Assembly (NCBI RefSeq): GCF_037102585.1
Contig: NW_027043838.1
Coordinates: 806,001 to 870,000 of the forward strand
Reading direction: 5' to 3'
Source of the DNA: Saccharomycopsis crataegensis
Taxonomy: Eukaryota > Ascomycota > Saccharomycetes > Ascoideales > Saccharomycopsidaceae
Length of the DNA: 64,000 nucleotides
Shown here: one piece after another, positions 10,007-19,700 of the stretch
Layout of the letters: the number at the start of each line of letters is the position of its first letter
How positions within the stretch are numbered: the first letter of the stretch is position 1
Program-made: the position numbers and the translations under genes
The notes under the pieces: generated by a model
The model's input: the letters and a program-made list of their open reading frames with translations, nothing else
Told to the model about the DNA's origin: nothing
Databases searched by the model: none

Positions 10007-11038
10007 TCAGTTACTACTTCCTTCATCTTTCAGCTTGCTATCAAAGTCATTGAGTTTTGGTGTTGAAACTGCTGATAGATTCCCAGCATTCGGGTTATTC
10101 ACCGTCCCACAATTACAACAAATGAATTTGACTTGATTTGGTAAATATCTTGGAGGAGCAAGACCGTTATGAGTGAAGCAGTTTATACAAATTAATGCAT
10201 ATCGGCTACTTGGGGAAAGTTCATCCTTACCAACTAACATTTCAAAAACACTTGACACAGGAGATAACCATGACGAGGAAGAATCTGGATCATAAGTGCC
10301 TCTCTTTATCATAAGTCGCTTCTCACGAACTCTATCTAGCTCCAGATACCTCTGCTCAATAGAATCAAGCTGATGCGCGTAATCGTCATCACCATAATCT
10401 CCATCAGTATTATAAGCATTCTCATCGATAGTGGCAGCATCTGCTTCGCCACTTGAAACAGTTATGGCTGGGGTTTGGCTAGTATTTCTAATGTTGTTTG
10501 TATTTTTCATATCAGGAGAATTTACTGAAGACGTTTGATTCCCATCGGCATTATTATCAGATGAAGGGTCCATATTATGGAAATCTTGAATACTATACTT
10601 TTGTAGTAATCGCTTCGTCTTATTGAAATTTGTTTTGACTTTCAAATCAGTGATCTTCTGTTGACGTTGTTTCTTATAGAATGTAATTTTCCTGAGATAA
10701 TATTTCAATATCTTATCATTGTATATTCCGATGAGTTGGTGGATCAAATATATCGCCACAATAGCCACAAACCCACCAACGACGTAATACTTATCATCGG
10801 GGTTTTCATAGAATTGGTATTTTCCTGTTTTGTAGACATAACCAATATATACAAAACACCCTGCCGTCAACCATATTGTTACTTGTTGCTGGAAATGTTT
10901 AGACTTTCTTTTAAATGACACCAATCGCTTTTCCGTCGATTCGATCTTCTTGTGTATTTCATCTAGATCTTTTTCAAACGTTAGAGGATTGAACTGGTCG
11001 TTTGCATTAGATTTGAAAAGAATTGAAAAAAGTCCCAT
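10007..11038 (-). CDS. LNP1: Lunapark ER three-way-junction protein
   Basis: 343 aa. Two close hydrophobic segments (about residues 53-69 and 84-104) form the membrane hairpin after a coiled N-terminus. A coiled coil follows TM2, then a disordered Asn/Ser-rich stretch. A C-terminal Cys4 zinc finger is seen as C284-x2-C287 ... C307-x2-C310 within CINCFTHNGLAPP and FICCNCGTVNNP. Family members often start MG (possible myristoylation), and MGLFS is seen here. Lunapark proteins sit at three-way junctions of tubular ER and oppose the fusogen Sey1/atlastin. A reticulon (RTN1) lies at the other end of this window, though the two are not linked in position. Confidence 0.93.
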   Translation of the reverse strand: MGLFSILFKSNANDQFNPLTFEKDLDEIHKKIESTEKRLVSFKRKSKHFQQQVTIWLTAGCFVYIGYVYKTGKYQFYENPDDKYYVVGGFVAIVAIYLIHQLIGIYNDKILKYYLRKITFYKKQRQQKITDLKVKTNFNKTKRLLQKYSIQDFHNMDPSSDNNADGNQTSSVNSPDMKNTNNIRNTSQTPAITVSSGEADAATIDENAYNTDGDYGDDDYAHQLDSIEQRYLELDRVREKRLMIKRGTYDPDSSSSWLSPVSSVFEMLVGKDELSPSSRYALICINCFTHNGLAPPRYLPNQVKFICCNCGTVNNPNAGNLSAVSTPKLNDFDSKLKDEGSSN

Positions 11039-11356
11039 GTTGTTTGGTATGAATTGGTATTTTCTCAGTTAAGAGGCACCGTATGGTTAGAGGAATGCTT
11101 GAACATGTACTTACAAGCTACATGTGTGAGCAGTTTTTGCGTGTTCGCGTTTGCTGTTTTTTTTTTTTTTTTTTTTTGATGGCCTGCTGTTATATGCATG
11201 ATAACGGCAAGTATGGTATGACCGATACATGTGATATGAGTCAACAAAAATCTACAAATCTACAATAACGCATTGGTCGCTGCCGCTGAAAGATCATGAT
11301 TGCAAATTAGACCATCGTTAAACCATTTACAAAGGGTACATACATCTGATAACCCA
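11039..11356. promoter_or_regulatory. LNP1/STR2-like divergent promoter
   Basis: This holds a T21 tract at 11157-11177. A four-codon upstream ORF (ATG ATT GCA AAT TAG, 11296-11310) lies 46 nt before the start of the plus-strand gene. Confidence 0.5.
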
Positions 11357-13054
11357 ATGGAACAAAAAATTAACTCTGTCAGCCAGTCAGTTGGTGTGCC
11401 TATTCCAAATAATACTGACCATGCAGTTTCTGTGACTTTACCGACTTGGGCATCAGTCGTTGGATATGAAGAAGGAGATCAGAACGTTGTTCTAAAGATG
11501 CAGACAGGGTATCCTAGATTTTTCATCCATAATTCTATTCAAAAATTGACTGATTACTTGATTCAGGAATATGGGAGGGTTGGTTTGGAAGGTTTGTTCA
11601 TTTTCCCATCATATACTGTCAGCCAAAGATGTAAGAAATTTATGATCCAAAGAATTCAAAAATTAGAAAGCCCAACCGATAAAGGCTATAAAAAAGTGAG
11701 AATCGTCAAACTCACCACATCAGCTCCTAAATGCGAGAATGAAATGAACTATAGAGTTCAAATGGCTATTGGTTTAGTGTTCTTCCCAAAGCAATATTCT
11801 AAGTATGGAAAAGAGTTTTGGCAACACAGCGGAGAAGGTATAAGTTCAAGATTGGCCGAGTATTTATTACATGAATTTGAATATGAAAAATTGACGAAGC
11901 ACAGGGAGTCGAGTACCGAAAATTTAGAAGACGAAGATAAAAAGTTTGTGGAAGAGAAGTTTGGCAGAAATTTGAAGTTTATCGAAGCCGATAATGCTAA
12001 TGTCATCATTCGTAAAAGAATCATTACCGAGGTTCAACAGAACAACAAAGCTGACGCTACTGTGAAAGTGGGTGATGAAAGCGATGTCTTCTTATATCCA
12101 AGTGGGATGTCAAGTATTTATAATGTCCACAATATTTGGTTGGAAACGTTACCAAATCATAAAACTGTGGTTTTTGGATTCCCATACGTCGACACATTGA
12201 ACATCACCAAGAAATTTGGCCCAGGATTGATCCACTTGGGTAATGGGTCTAATGAAGAATTGGATTGGTTAGATGAACAATTGTCTTCAGGTAAAGAGAA
12301 AATTCTTGGTTTGATTACAGAATGTCCTGGTAATCCTTTGCTTAGGACACCTAATTTGAAGAAATTGAGGGCGATTGCTGATAAACACAGCTTCCCTGTG
12401 GCAATTGACGAGACCGTCGGGAATTGCATCAATATTAATGCTTATAAATACGCTGATGCTACATGTTCATCTTTAACCAAGATTTTCTCTGGTGATTCCA
12501 ACGTTATGGGTGGATCTATTGTGCTTAATCAAAACTCTAAGTTTTACTCTACCATGAAAGCATGGTTGAATGAACACTATGAAAACAATTTTTGGAAAGA
12601 AGATTGTCTCTACTTGGAAAGAAACTCCAGGGATTTTCTACAAAGAAATGCCAAAACCAACAAAAACACCGAAGAGGTTGTTAAGTTGTTTGAGAAGTAT
12701 CAGGAAAAGGGAGCGGTTAAACAAATTTTCCATCCTTTGACCTCACCATCAAAGAAATATTATGATGAAGTGAAAAATCCAAATGGTGGTTACGGTGGCT
12801 TACTTTCCATATTATTTTCCACCACACAGATATCCAAGAAGTTTTATGACGTTTTGAAATTATCTAAAGGACCAAGTTTAGGTACTAATTTTACTTTAGT
12901 GTGCCCATATACTATTTTGGCACATTACACTGAATTGGAAGAGGTAAAAGAATTTGGGGTCGATGCCGATTTAGTCAGAATAAGCATTGGTATTGAGCCA
13001 ACCAGAGAATTAGTAGATATTATTGAAGAAGCTATTCTTGAAGCTGTGAATTAG
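11357..13054 (+). CDS. STR2: cystathionine gamma-synthase-like PLP enzyme (STR2/YML082W type)
   Basis: I start the gene at the ATG at 11357 (MEQKINSVSQSVGVPIPNNT), giving 565 aa; the frame is open further upstream but has no ATG. The protein has the long fungal N-terminal part followed by the Cys/Met metabolism PLP-enzyme fold. Seen motifs include VPIPNNTDHAVSVTLPTWAS, ESPGNP-like ECPGNPLLR, and the lysine region CSSLTKIFSGDSNVMGG, where K375 is the likely PLP Schiff-base lysine. The enzyme class joins cysteine and an activated homoserine to make cystathionine in trans-sulfuration. The neighbour ATP18 matches S. cerevisiae YML082W-YML081C-A, so this is probably the single counterpart of the STR2/YML082W pair. 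YML082W itself has no settled function, so the activity is inferred. Confidence 0.88.
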   Translation: MEQKINSVSQSVGVPIPNNTDHAVSVTLPTWASVVGYEEGDQNVVLKMQTGYPRFFIHNSIQKLTDYLIQEYGRVGLEGLFIFPSYTVSQRCKKFMIQRIQKLESPTDKGYKKVRIVKLTTSAPKCENEMNYRVQMAIGLVFFPKQYSKYGKEFWQHSGEGISSRLAEYLLHEFEYEKLTKHRESSTENLEDEDKKFVEEKFGRNLKFIEADNANVIIRKRIITEVQQNNKADATVKVGDESDVFLYPSGMSSIYNVHNIWLETLPNHKTVVFGFPYVDTLNITKKFGPGLIHLGNGSNEELDWLDEQLSSGKEKILGLITECPGNPLLRTPNLKKLRAIADKHSFPVAIDETVGNCININAYKYADATCSSLTKIFSGDSNVMGGSIVLNQNSKFYSTMKAWLNEHYENNFWKEDCLYLERNSRDFLQRNAKTNKNTEEVVKLFEKYQEKGAVKQIFHPLTSPSKKYYDEVKNPNGGYGGLLSILFSTTQISKKFYDVLKLSKGPSLGTNFTLVCPYTILAHYTELEEVKEFGVDADLVRISIGIEPTRELVDIIEEAILEAVN

Positions 13055-13445
13055 CTCTATTTTTCCTGTTTTTATTGTCCAAAGATTTAGATATTAATTA
13101 GACAATGTCAGCTACACATAATAATTGTTTCTTTCTTCTGCTTTTGAACTTTGTAAGTCGAGTAACATAATATTTATTTATGATGAGAGAGCTTCTGATT
13201 AACAAGAAATAAAAATGATAAAAGACAAGACCACTTTATTAGAAATTTATTTCAACAAGTATATTAAGCTTCTATGGTTATCCTTTTTCTTCATTTGCCG
13301 ATATATGATTCATAGACACCAAGCACTGCGGATTATAGAAAAAGCAGATTTTAGTTTTTGATTTTTTTTTTTAACTTTTATTCATAGCGAGGGGATCAGA
13401 AGGTCATTTTTAAACAATTCCTCAGTGGTTTTCTCTTCAATTTTT
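13055..13445. other. convergent 3' region, STR2-like gene and ATP18
   Basis: AT-rich 3' flanks with a T run near 13362-13371. Nothing else seen. Confidence 0.6.
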
Positions 13446-13625
13446 TTAGTGTTTGAGTTCCACAACCTTTTCACCTCTAGCAAATCTTGGGTTTCTTGGA
13501 TCGTTGATGAATTCTTCAGTGTTGGCAGAAGCATTGGCGGCTTTGGCAACCAAGTAGTAGGTAAGACCACCACCGACGAAGAATGGCCAGTAAGGCTTTA
13601 AGATAGGAGTGGCGTATCTCTTCAT
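13446..13625 (-). CDS. ATP18: ATP synthase subunit i/j (Atp18), 59 aa
   Basis: A short complete ORF with ATG at 13625 and TAA at 13446. The product begins MKRYATPILKPYWPFFVGGG, has one membrane segment (about residues 13-29), and ends with the family block EEFINDPRNPRFARG. This closely follows yeast Atp18 (59 aa). The subunit sits in the membrane part of mitochondrial F1Fo ATP synthase, near the a subunit at the dimer interface. It lies tail to tail with the STR2-like gene, as in S. cerevisiae. A CACGTG box and a CCAAT box lie about 165-195 bp upstream, which would suit respiratory regulation. Confidence 0.95.
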   Translation of the reverse strand: MKRYATPILKPYWPFFVGGGLTYYLVAKAANASANTEEFINDPRNPRFARGEKVVELKH

Positions 13626-14298
13626 TTTAAATGTGGATTATGTATCAAATTGATAGATGTTGCTGTTGGCAGAGACGACAATAGTGTTAGTTAACAGTTG
13701 GGGGTTTTCTTTTGGTGAATTTTCCACAGAGAAGGGGGTAACCCTGTCCAGCACAGAGACTAGCAAATCAGAATCGGCACAATCTCGAGTCACGTGCAAT
13801 GTATAACAAGGCACCAATACGTATCCTACTGCAAGAACCACAACAGAGACACTCCAGTTATTATTAATCTTTCCCTGTCGGGCCGTCTTTCCATATATTC
13901 CGCACTGTTATTGTCATGTTGTGTCAATCGGTGCTACACTATTTATACCCGTCACCACTACAACAACAACAGAGCCCCAAAAGCATCCACTAATGATTCT
14001 CCCTATTATAATACCCCAGATTTGCACCTTCTGAGCTCCTGCTCACTGTTATATTTTCTTTTTCTTTTTTTTTTCCTGTTGCACGTATTAGTGCTGTGCT
14101 AGTGCTTCCATTTCAGCTGGCTGCAGCCCTGGAATCCAATTTTTTTTTTTTTTTTTTCTGTATATTTTTCCTTTTCCCGAAAGTTGAATATTGTAAAATA
14201 AACTTAGCCAATTGGTTTTAATAAACATACTGGTTGCCGGAAAATTACAACGCTTCCAAAAAGTATAGAGTTGCTAGACCGTGATACCCTTTCTCACA
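13626..14298. promoter_or_regulatory. ATP18/flippase divergent promoter
   Basis: CACGTG at 13791-13796 and CCAAT at 13814-13818 lie on the ATP18 side. A pyrimidine tract (about 14051-14072) and a long T run (about 14139-14157) lie on the flippase side. Confidence 0.55.
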
Positions 14299-17200
14299 AT
14301 GGCCCGGTCCCAAAGACCCTCTCGGGTGAATAATGACCATTCTGTTGCCGAAGAAGACGTCGAAAGCAATGCGGGCAGCAATTCAATAAAACGAGCGACA
14401 ACTCTGGAAGAAATTGTAAACAAGCTTCCGGTTTTTAATCCAACAATAATAAACCCTGGTTACGATGATATGGTAGACCTCAAGAATTATACCAATGTGA
14501 AATTCAGCGACCGATTAGACACATTGAGATTCAAATATCTCGATGGCGAAACCCCTTTGTTTATCAAACAGAATTTACTCAATATCAAAAGAAAAGTTTT
14601 CGTGCAAACTCCATTGGCCGATGATATGTTGACTCAGCAGGGGGAGGCATTGGTTCCCAAACAAATATACCCAAGAAATAAAATCAGAACCACAAAGTAT
14701 ACTCCCATCAATTTCATCCCTAAAAATTTATTCAACCAATTCCAAAACGTTGCAAATGGTTATTTCTTATTTTGTATCATCTTGGGTGCTTTCCAGATCT
14801 TCGGGGTTGCTTCTCCTGGTATGAATGCGGTTCCTTTGATTGTTATTGTGGTTCTTACAGCTGCTAGAGATGCTTTTGAAGATTCCAGAAGAGGAATTTC
14901 CGATAATGAGTTGAACAATTCGAAAATTCATTTAGTTACCGGCCTAGAGAATCCAAATGTGTTGCTAGATAATGTCGGCCCTTGGAGAAGATTTAAGAAG
15001 GCTAACTCTAAGTTTTTCAGAAATTTGTTATTCAAACATATAGTCCCAATTTTCAAGAAGAAAAAGAACTCCGACCCTGAAGTTGGGATCAAAGGCAATG
15101 AATTGCTGTCAATATTATCCCAGCATGAGTCTCTCGGAACTATTGAAGATGGTGGAGAGTTGTATAATAATCGTCTTTCTATCCAAACCTCAAGATTTTT
15201 GAATGCCCGTGATAAGATTTCCAGACCAATTCCCGACACAATCACTAACCCAGGTTACCAACCAACCGGTGCAATTAAATTTAAGAACAAGGCATGGAAA
15301 GATATTTATGTAGGTGATATTGTTAGAGTGAGACAAAATGAAGAAGTTCCGGCTGATATTGTGTTGTTATCTACCTCTCTCGAAGATCAAAACTGTTATA
15401 TTGAAACCAAGAATTTGGACGGTGAAACCAACTTGAAATCAAGACAATCTCTTAAAGCCGGTGCAGGTTTAAAGTATGGTAACGATATTGAAAGAATCAA
15501 ATGTTGGATTGAGTGTGATAGTCCTAATACAAACCTATATTCTTTCAAAGGGGTGATGCACTATCCTAATTATGAAGATCCAAATGGCGAAGAGCACTTG
15601 GAATCTATTACTATTGATAATGTATTATTTAGAGGATCTACTTTGAGGAACACGAAATGGGCTATCGGGGTGGTAATTTACACCGGTAGTGAAACAAAAA
15701 TCATGTTGAATTCTGGTATTACTCCAACTAAGAAGTCTAAAATTTCCCGTGAATTGAATTTGTCTGTCTATATCAACTTTTCTTTGTTGTTCGTGTTGTG
15801 TCTTGTTTCGGGTGTTATTAATGGTGTATTTTATAATAAGAAGCATATTTCGCGGCTTTACTATGAATTCGAGCCGTATAGTGATAAAGCATCTGTGTCT
15901 GGTGTGGTTGCATTCTTTGTGGCCTTAATTTTATATCAATCTTTGGTTCCAATTTCTCTTTATATTTCTGTGGAAATTATCAAGACGGTCCAGGCATATT
16001 TTATTTGGTCAGATATCAAAATGTATTATGAGAAATTAGATTATCCATGCATTCCAAAATCCTGGAATATTTCCGATGATGTTGGTCAAATCGAATATAT
16101 TTTCAGTGACAAAACAGGTACTCTTACTCAGAATGTTATGGAATTTAAGAAATGTTCGATTGGTCTAAATAGCTATGGTCAGTGTTACACTGAAGCAAAA
16201 ATGGGAATGCAAAAAAGATTGGGTGTGGATGTTGTCAAAGAGAAGATTCAAATGGATAAGCTCATTGCGGACGATAAGCTGGAAATGATTGGTTTGATGA
16301 ATAATAACATGGATTTCTTCAGTAATGGGAATGCCCAAACTTATATTGCAAACATGGACGAAAATGAATTAACTTTTATCAGTGCTGATTACGCAAAAGA
16401 TGTTCTCAAACAGGGCTCACAGAAGGCATTAAATGAATGGTTCATGACCACTTTAGCTTTATGTCATACTGCTGTCACGGAGGACAATCCAGAAAATGAT
16501 CACAAGAAGCTCATCAAGGCCGAATCTCCAGATGAAAATGCTTTAGTCGGCGTGGCAAGGGATGTTGGTATCGAATTTAGAGGTAGAAGTAGAGATATCA
16601 TGTACGTCACCAGATATGGTATCGAAACCCCTTACAAAGTGTTGAATGTCATTCCTTTTAACTCTACCAGAAAGAGAATGAGTGTTATCGTTGAAGTTCC
16701 AAAATCTCACTTGCCAGAATACCTGAATGTGACTCAAGAAGTAAACAACGAACAAGAAGAAGAAAAAGTTGTTGTGGTCCTTACAAAAGGTGCTGACAAT
16801 GTTATCTATGAAAGATTGAATGTTGCATCCGACTCGGCAATGTTGCAGAAGACTGCCCTCTATCTTGAACAATTTTCCAAAGAAGGTTTGCGTACCTTGT
16901 GTGTGGCCTATCGCGTTGTCGATAATGGATACTATAAGGATTGGTCAGAAAGATTCCATAGGGCTAATGTTTCCATTGATGATGATCGTGAAGAAGTGAT
17001 CGAGTCTGTTGCTAACATGATTGAACGTGACTTTACTTTGATCGGTACCACTGCAATCGAGGATAGATTGCAAGATGGTGTTCCTAGCTCTATCGCCTTG
17101 TTGGGTGAAGCGGGGATCAAATTATGGGTTCTCACTGGTGACAAAGTTGAAACTGCTATCAATATTGGTTTTTCTTGTAATTTGTTGGATTCAGACATGA

Positions 17201-19008
17201 AATTATTGGTCATTGGAAATAATAAAGATACTGCTGCTGAAGCTAATGTTGATTCCAGTTCTTCCACTGAATCCCATACGTCTTCCAATTATGACAACGA
17301 TAAAGATACTGTTTTCAGTCAGATTGATGAAAAACTTTCAAAGTATTTGTCTGAAGAATTTGATATTCACTTGAACACCAGGGAAGATATCAATGCTGCC
17401 GTTTCCGATGCCAAACAAAATCACAGCACACCAAAGGGGACACATGCTGTTATTGTTGATGGTGCGGCTTTAACTGCCATTTTTGATGATTTGCATACTG
17501 ATTTGCGAAAGAAGTTTTTGCTCCTTTGTAAAAATTGTAAATCTGTTTTGTGTTGTCGTGTTTCGCCATCTCAGAAAGCTCAAGTCGTTAGGGCTACCAA
17601 GGAGCTTTTTAAGGTTATGACATTAGCAATTGGTGATGGTGCAAATGATGTTGCTATGATTCAGGCCGCTAATATTGGTGTTGGGATCGCCGGGGAAGAA
17701 GGTAGACAAGCCGTCATGTCTTCAGATTATGGTGTTGGCCAATTTAGATTCTTGACTAGATTAGTATTAGTTCATGGTAGATGGTCATACAAGAGATTAG
17801 CTGAAATGATTCCTTGTTTCTTCTATAAGAATGTGGTTTTTACCTTGACCTTGTTTTGGTATGGTATTTATGTCAACTTTGATGGTACCTACTTGCTTGA
17901 ATTTACCTTGATTATGTTTTATAATTTGGCATTCACGTCGTTACCAATTATCTTTTTGGCGGTTTTGGATCAAGACGTCAGTGATACTGTGTCTTTGTTG
18001 ACTCCAGAGTTGTACATAAGTGGTATCTTAGGTTTGGAATGGTCACAGTTCAAATTCATATTTTATATGCTTGATGGTGTTTACCAGTCAGTTATCTCGT
18101 TCTACTTCCCATACTTGTTGTATTACACAGGTACATTTGTTAACTCCCAAGGTTTAATTCTTATTCATAGATTTTGGATGGGTACCATGGTTGCTTCGAT
18201 TTCTGTTATTTCTTGTAACATTTATGTTTTGTTGCAACAAAAGAGATGGGATTGGTTAAGTGGTATTATTTATGCTTTCTCTGTGTTGATTATTTTCTTC
18301 TGGATTGGTGTCTGGTCTTCTTCAACCTATTCTGGTGAGTTCTACAAGGCTGCGGCTCAGGTTTATGGTACCTTGACGTTCTGGTGTGTGTTCTTTGTGG
18401 GTGTGTTGTGTAATTTGTTACCAAGATTCTCGTTCGACACCATTAAAAGATTATATAGACCAAAGGACATTGATATTATCAGAGAAAGAGTCAATATGGG
18501 TGATTACGATGGGTACCCTGAAGGGTATGATCCAACTGACGCTAAAGACGTTGAGAAGTATAGACTTATGCATGATCGTTATCTTAGTGAAACCAAGCCG
18601 ATTAACTTCGACTCCTCATCGTCTTCAAACTTTGCTGCTACTTCTGATGAAGCAAAGATTGAAAACGGAGCTAACTCTGAGTCAACCCAGAACAAGGTGT
18701 CATCGGTTCCAAACGAAAGGTCTGCAGAAGACGGTACTCCTCAACCTGGTGTTGAAAGAAAACCAGCTGTTGCACAAATTGTTAGACATCAATTGGGGTC
18801 CATCAAGAGAAAACTTACAATTTCTAAACTGAAGAAAAATTCTCAGGCGCACTTATCACCATTGGAACAAATGAGAAGAAATATGATCAGCAATGGCGAG
18901 TATGTGGGAAGTAGAACTTCCTTGTCTACTAGCCAAGTCCCTGGTCTTACTCAGGCAGAATCCTTGATGTCCGTTCACTCAAGAATCTCAAATATGGCGA
19001 GGGAGTGA
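14299..19008 (+). CDS. DNF1: P4-type ATPase, plasma-membrane phospholipid flippase (Dnf1/Dnf2 type)
   Basis: I start at the ATG at 14299 (MARSQRPSRVNNDHSVAEED), giving 1569 aa, close to yeast Dnf1 (1571) and Dnf2 (1612). The phosphorylation motif DKTGTLTQN has its aspartate at residue 604. The actuator motif appears as LDGETNLKSRQ, and the hinge as GDGANDVAMIQAANIGVGI. About ten membrane segments are placed as in P4 ATPases. The N-terminal tail and the C-terminal 150 residues are hydrophilic and Ser-rich, typical targets of Fpk-type kinases. Dnf1/2 with the Lem3 subunit flip phosphatidylcholine, phosphatidylethanolamine and lyso-lipids inward across the plasma membrane. Which of Dnf1 or Dnf2 is meant cannot be decided, since that pair comes from the Saccharomyces genome duplication. 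Confidence 0.93.
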   Translation: MARSQRPSRVNNDHSVAEEDVESNAGSNSIKRATTLEEIVNKLPVFNPTIINPGYDDMVDLKNYTNVKFSDRLDTLRFKYLDGETPLFIKQNLLNIKRKVFVQTPLADDMLTQQGEALVPKQIYPRNKIRTTKYTPINFIPKNLFNQFQNVANGYFLFCIILGAFQIFGVASPGMNAVPLIVIVVLTAARDAFEDSRRGISDNELNNSKIHLVTGLENPNVLLDNVGPWRRFKKANSKFFRNLLFKHIVPIFKKKKNSDPEVGIKGNELLSILSQHESLGTIEDGGELYNNRLSIQTSRFLNARDKISRPIPDTITNPGYQPTGAIKFKNKAWKDIYVGDIVRVRQNEEVPADIVLLSTSLEDQNCYIETKNLDGETNLKSRQSLKAGAGLKYGNDIERIKCWIECDSPNTNLYSFKGVMHYPNYEDPNGEEHLESITIDNVLFRGSTLRNTKWAIGVVIYTGSETKIMLNSGITPTKKSKISRELNLSVYINFSLLFVLCLVSGVINGVFYNKKHISRLYYEFEPYSDKASVSGVVAFFVALILYQSLVPISLYISVEIIKTVQAYFIWSDIKMYYEKLDYPCIPKSWNISDDVGQIEYIFSDKTGTLTQNVMEFKKCSIGLNSYGQCYTEAKMGMQKRLGVDVVKEKIQMDKLIADDKLEMIGLMNNNMDFFSNGNAQTYIANMDENELTFISADYAKDVLKQGSQKALNEWFMTTLALCHTAVTEDNPENDHKKLIKAESPDENALVGVARDVGIEFRGRSRDIMYVTRYGIETPYKVLNVIPFNSTRKRMSVIVEVPKSHLPEYLNVTQEVNNEQEEEKVVVVLTKGADNVIYERLNVASDSAMLQKTALYLEQFSKEGLRTLCVAYRVVDNGYYKDWSERFHRANVSIDDDREEVIESVANMIERDFTLIGTTAIEDRLQDGVPSSIALLGEAGIKLWVLTGDKVETAINIGFSCNLLDSDMKLLVIGNNKDTAAEANVDSSSSTESHTSSNYDNDKDTVFSQIDEKLSKYLSEEFDIHLNTREDINAAVSDAKQNHSTPKGTHAVIVDGAALTAIFDDLHTDLRKKFLLLCKNCKSVLCCRVSPSQKAQVVRATKELFKVMTLAIGDGANDVAMIQAANIGVGIAGEEGRQAVMSSDYGVGQFRFLTRLVLVHGRWSYKRLAEMIPCFFYKNVVFTLTLFWYGIYVNFDGTYLLEFTLIMFYNLAFTSLPIIFLAVLDQDVSDTVSLLTPELYISGILGLEWSQFKFIFYMLDGVYQSVISFYFPYLLYYTGTFVNSQGLILIHRFWMGTMVASISVISCNIYVLLQQKRWDWLSGIIYAFSVLIIFFWIGVWSSSTYSGEFYKAAAQVYGTLTFWCVFFVGVLCNLLPRFSFDTIKRLYRPKDIDIIRERVNMGDYDGYPEGYDPTDAKDVEKYRLMHDRYLSETKPINFDSSSSSNFAATSDEAKIENGANSESTQNKVSSVPNERSAEDGTPQPGVERKPAVAQIVRHQLGSIKRKLTISKLKKNSQAHLSPLEQMRRNMISNGEYVGSRTSLSTSQVPGLTQAESLMSVHSRISNMARE

Positions 19009-19700
19009 TCTCTTTTTTGCTTATCCCTTTTTTTTCTTGTTATTGTCCCCTGTCAACTTCAGTTTATTCCATAGATGGGTTACCTACATTGTATATACAT
19101 ATATATACATTTGTATAAGTGATTTTCTCTTTTCCTCTATCATACTTTTTTTTTGTTTTATTAACTTCCTGTTTCTGCTGTTGTTTTCATTATGTTTTTG
19201 TTTTGTGACTTTTTTTTTTTGTTTTGATTCTTCACTTCAATATTAATTTTCTTAACTTTCATTTGTTTCCCACTTTCGGGCCAAGTGATCTAATTTTATA
19301 CTTTTCAATAGAAATTCCCTCCATACAAAACTTTTATGTGAGCTGAATACAAGTACACTTGATAATTTTTCAGAATTTATATTTTTAGGTGATATCATAT
19401 TTCTTTTAAAGATATTAAAAAAAAAATAGTAAACTTAGACAGACAAGCTAAATTTATGGTATTAGGGATAAATAAACGATAACCAAAGTGACAAGATCAA
19501 AGAAAAAGAAAAGGTAAAAGAATAGTAATTAAAAAAAAAGGAATCAAAACAACCAAATAAAGAAAACGTAATTTCGTCAATGATACAGATCATGAAAGAT
19601 CTCAAAGTTAAAGAAGGAGACATAGAGAAAGAGAGTGAGAAGAAGAATAGAAGAACACTAGATAGGTTCCAATGTAGTCTTTTTTTTTTCTATACAATCT
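19009..19700. other. convergent 3' region, flippase and chitin synthase
   Basis: T-rich flank of the flippase (T runs near 19028 and 19210), then A-rich sequence flanking the minus-strand chitin synthase. I see no gene. Confidence 0.6.

Noticed and set aside
13638-13841. 67-codon frame just upstream of ATP18
   Set aside because: It lies in the ATP18 promoter and leader, covers CACGTG and CCAAT boxes, and has no recognisable domain. An AACTAAC/CAG pair nearby hints at a leader intron, but no donor was found.
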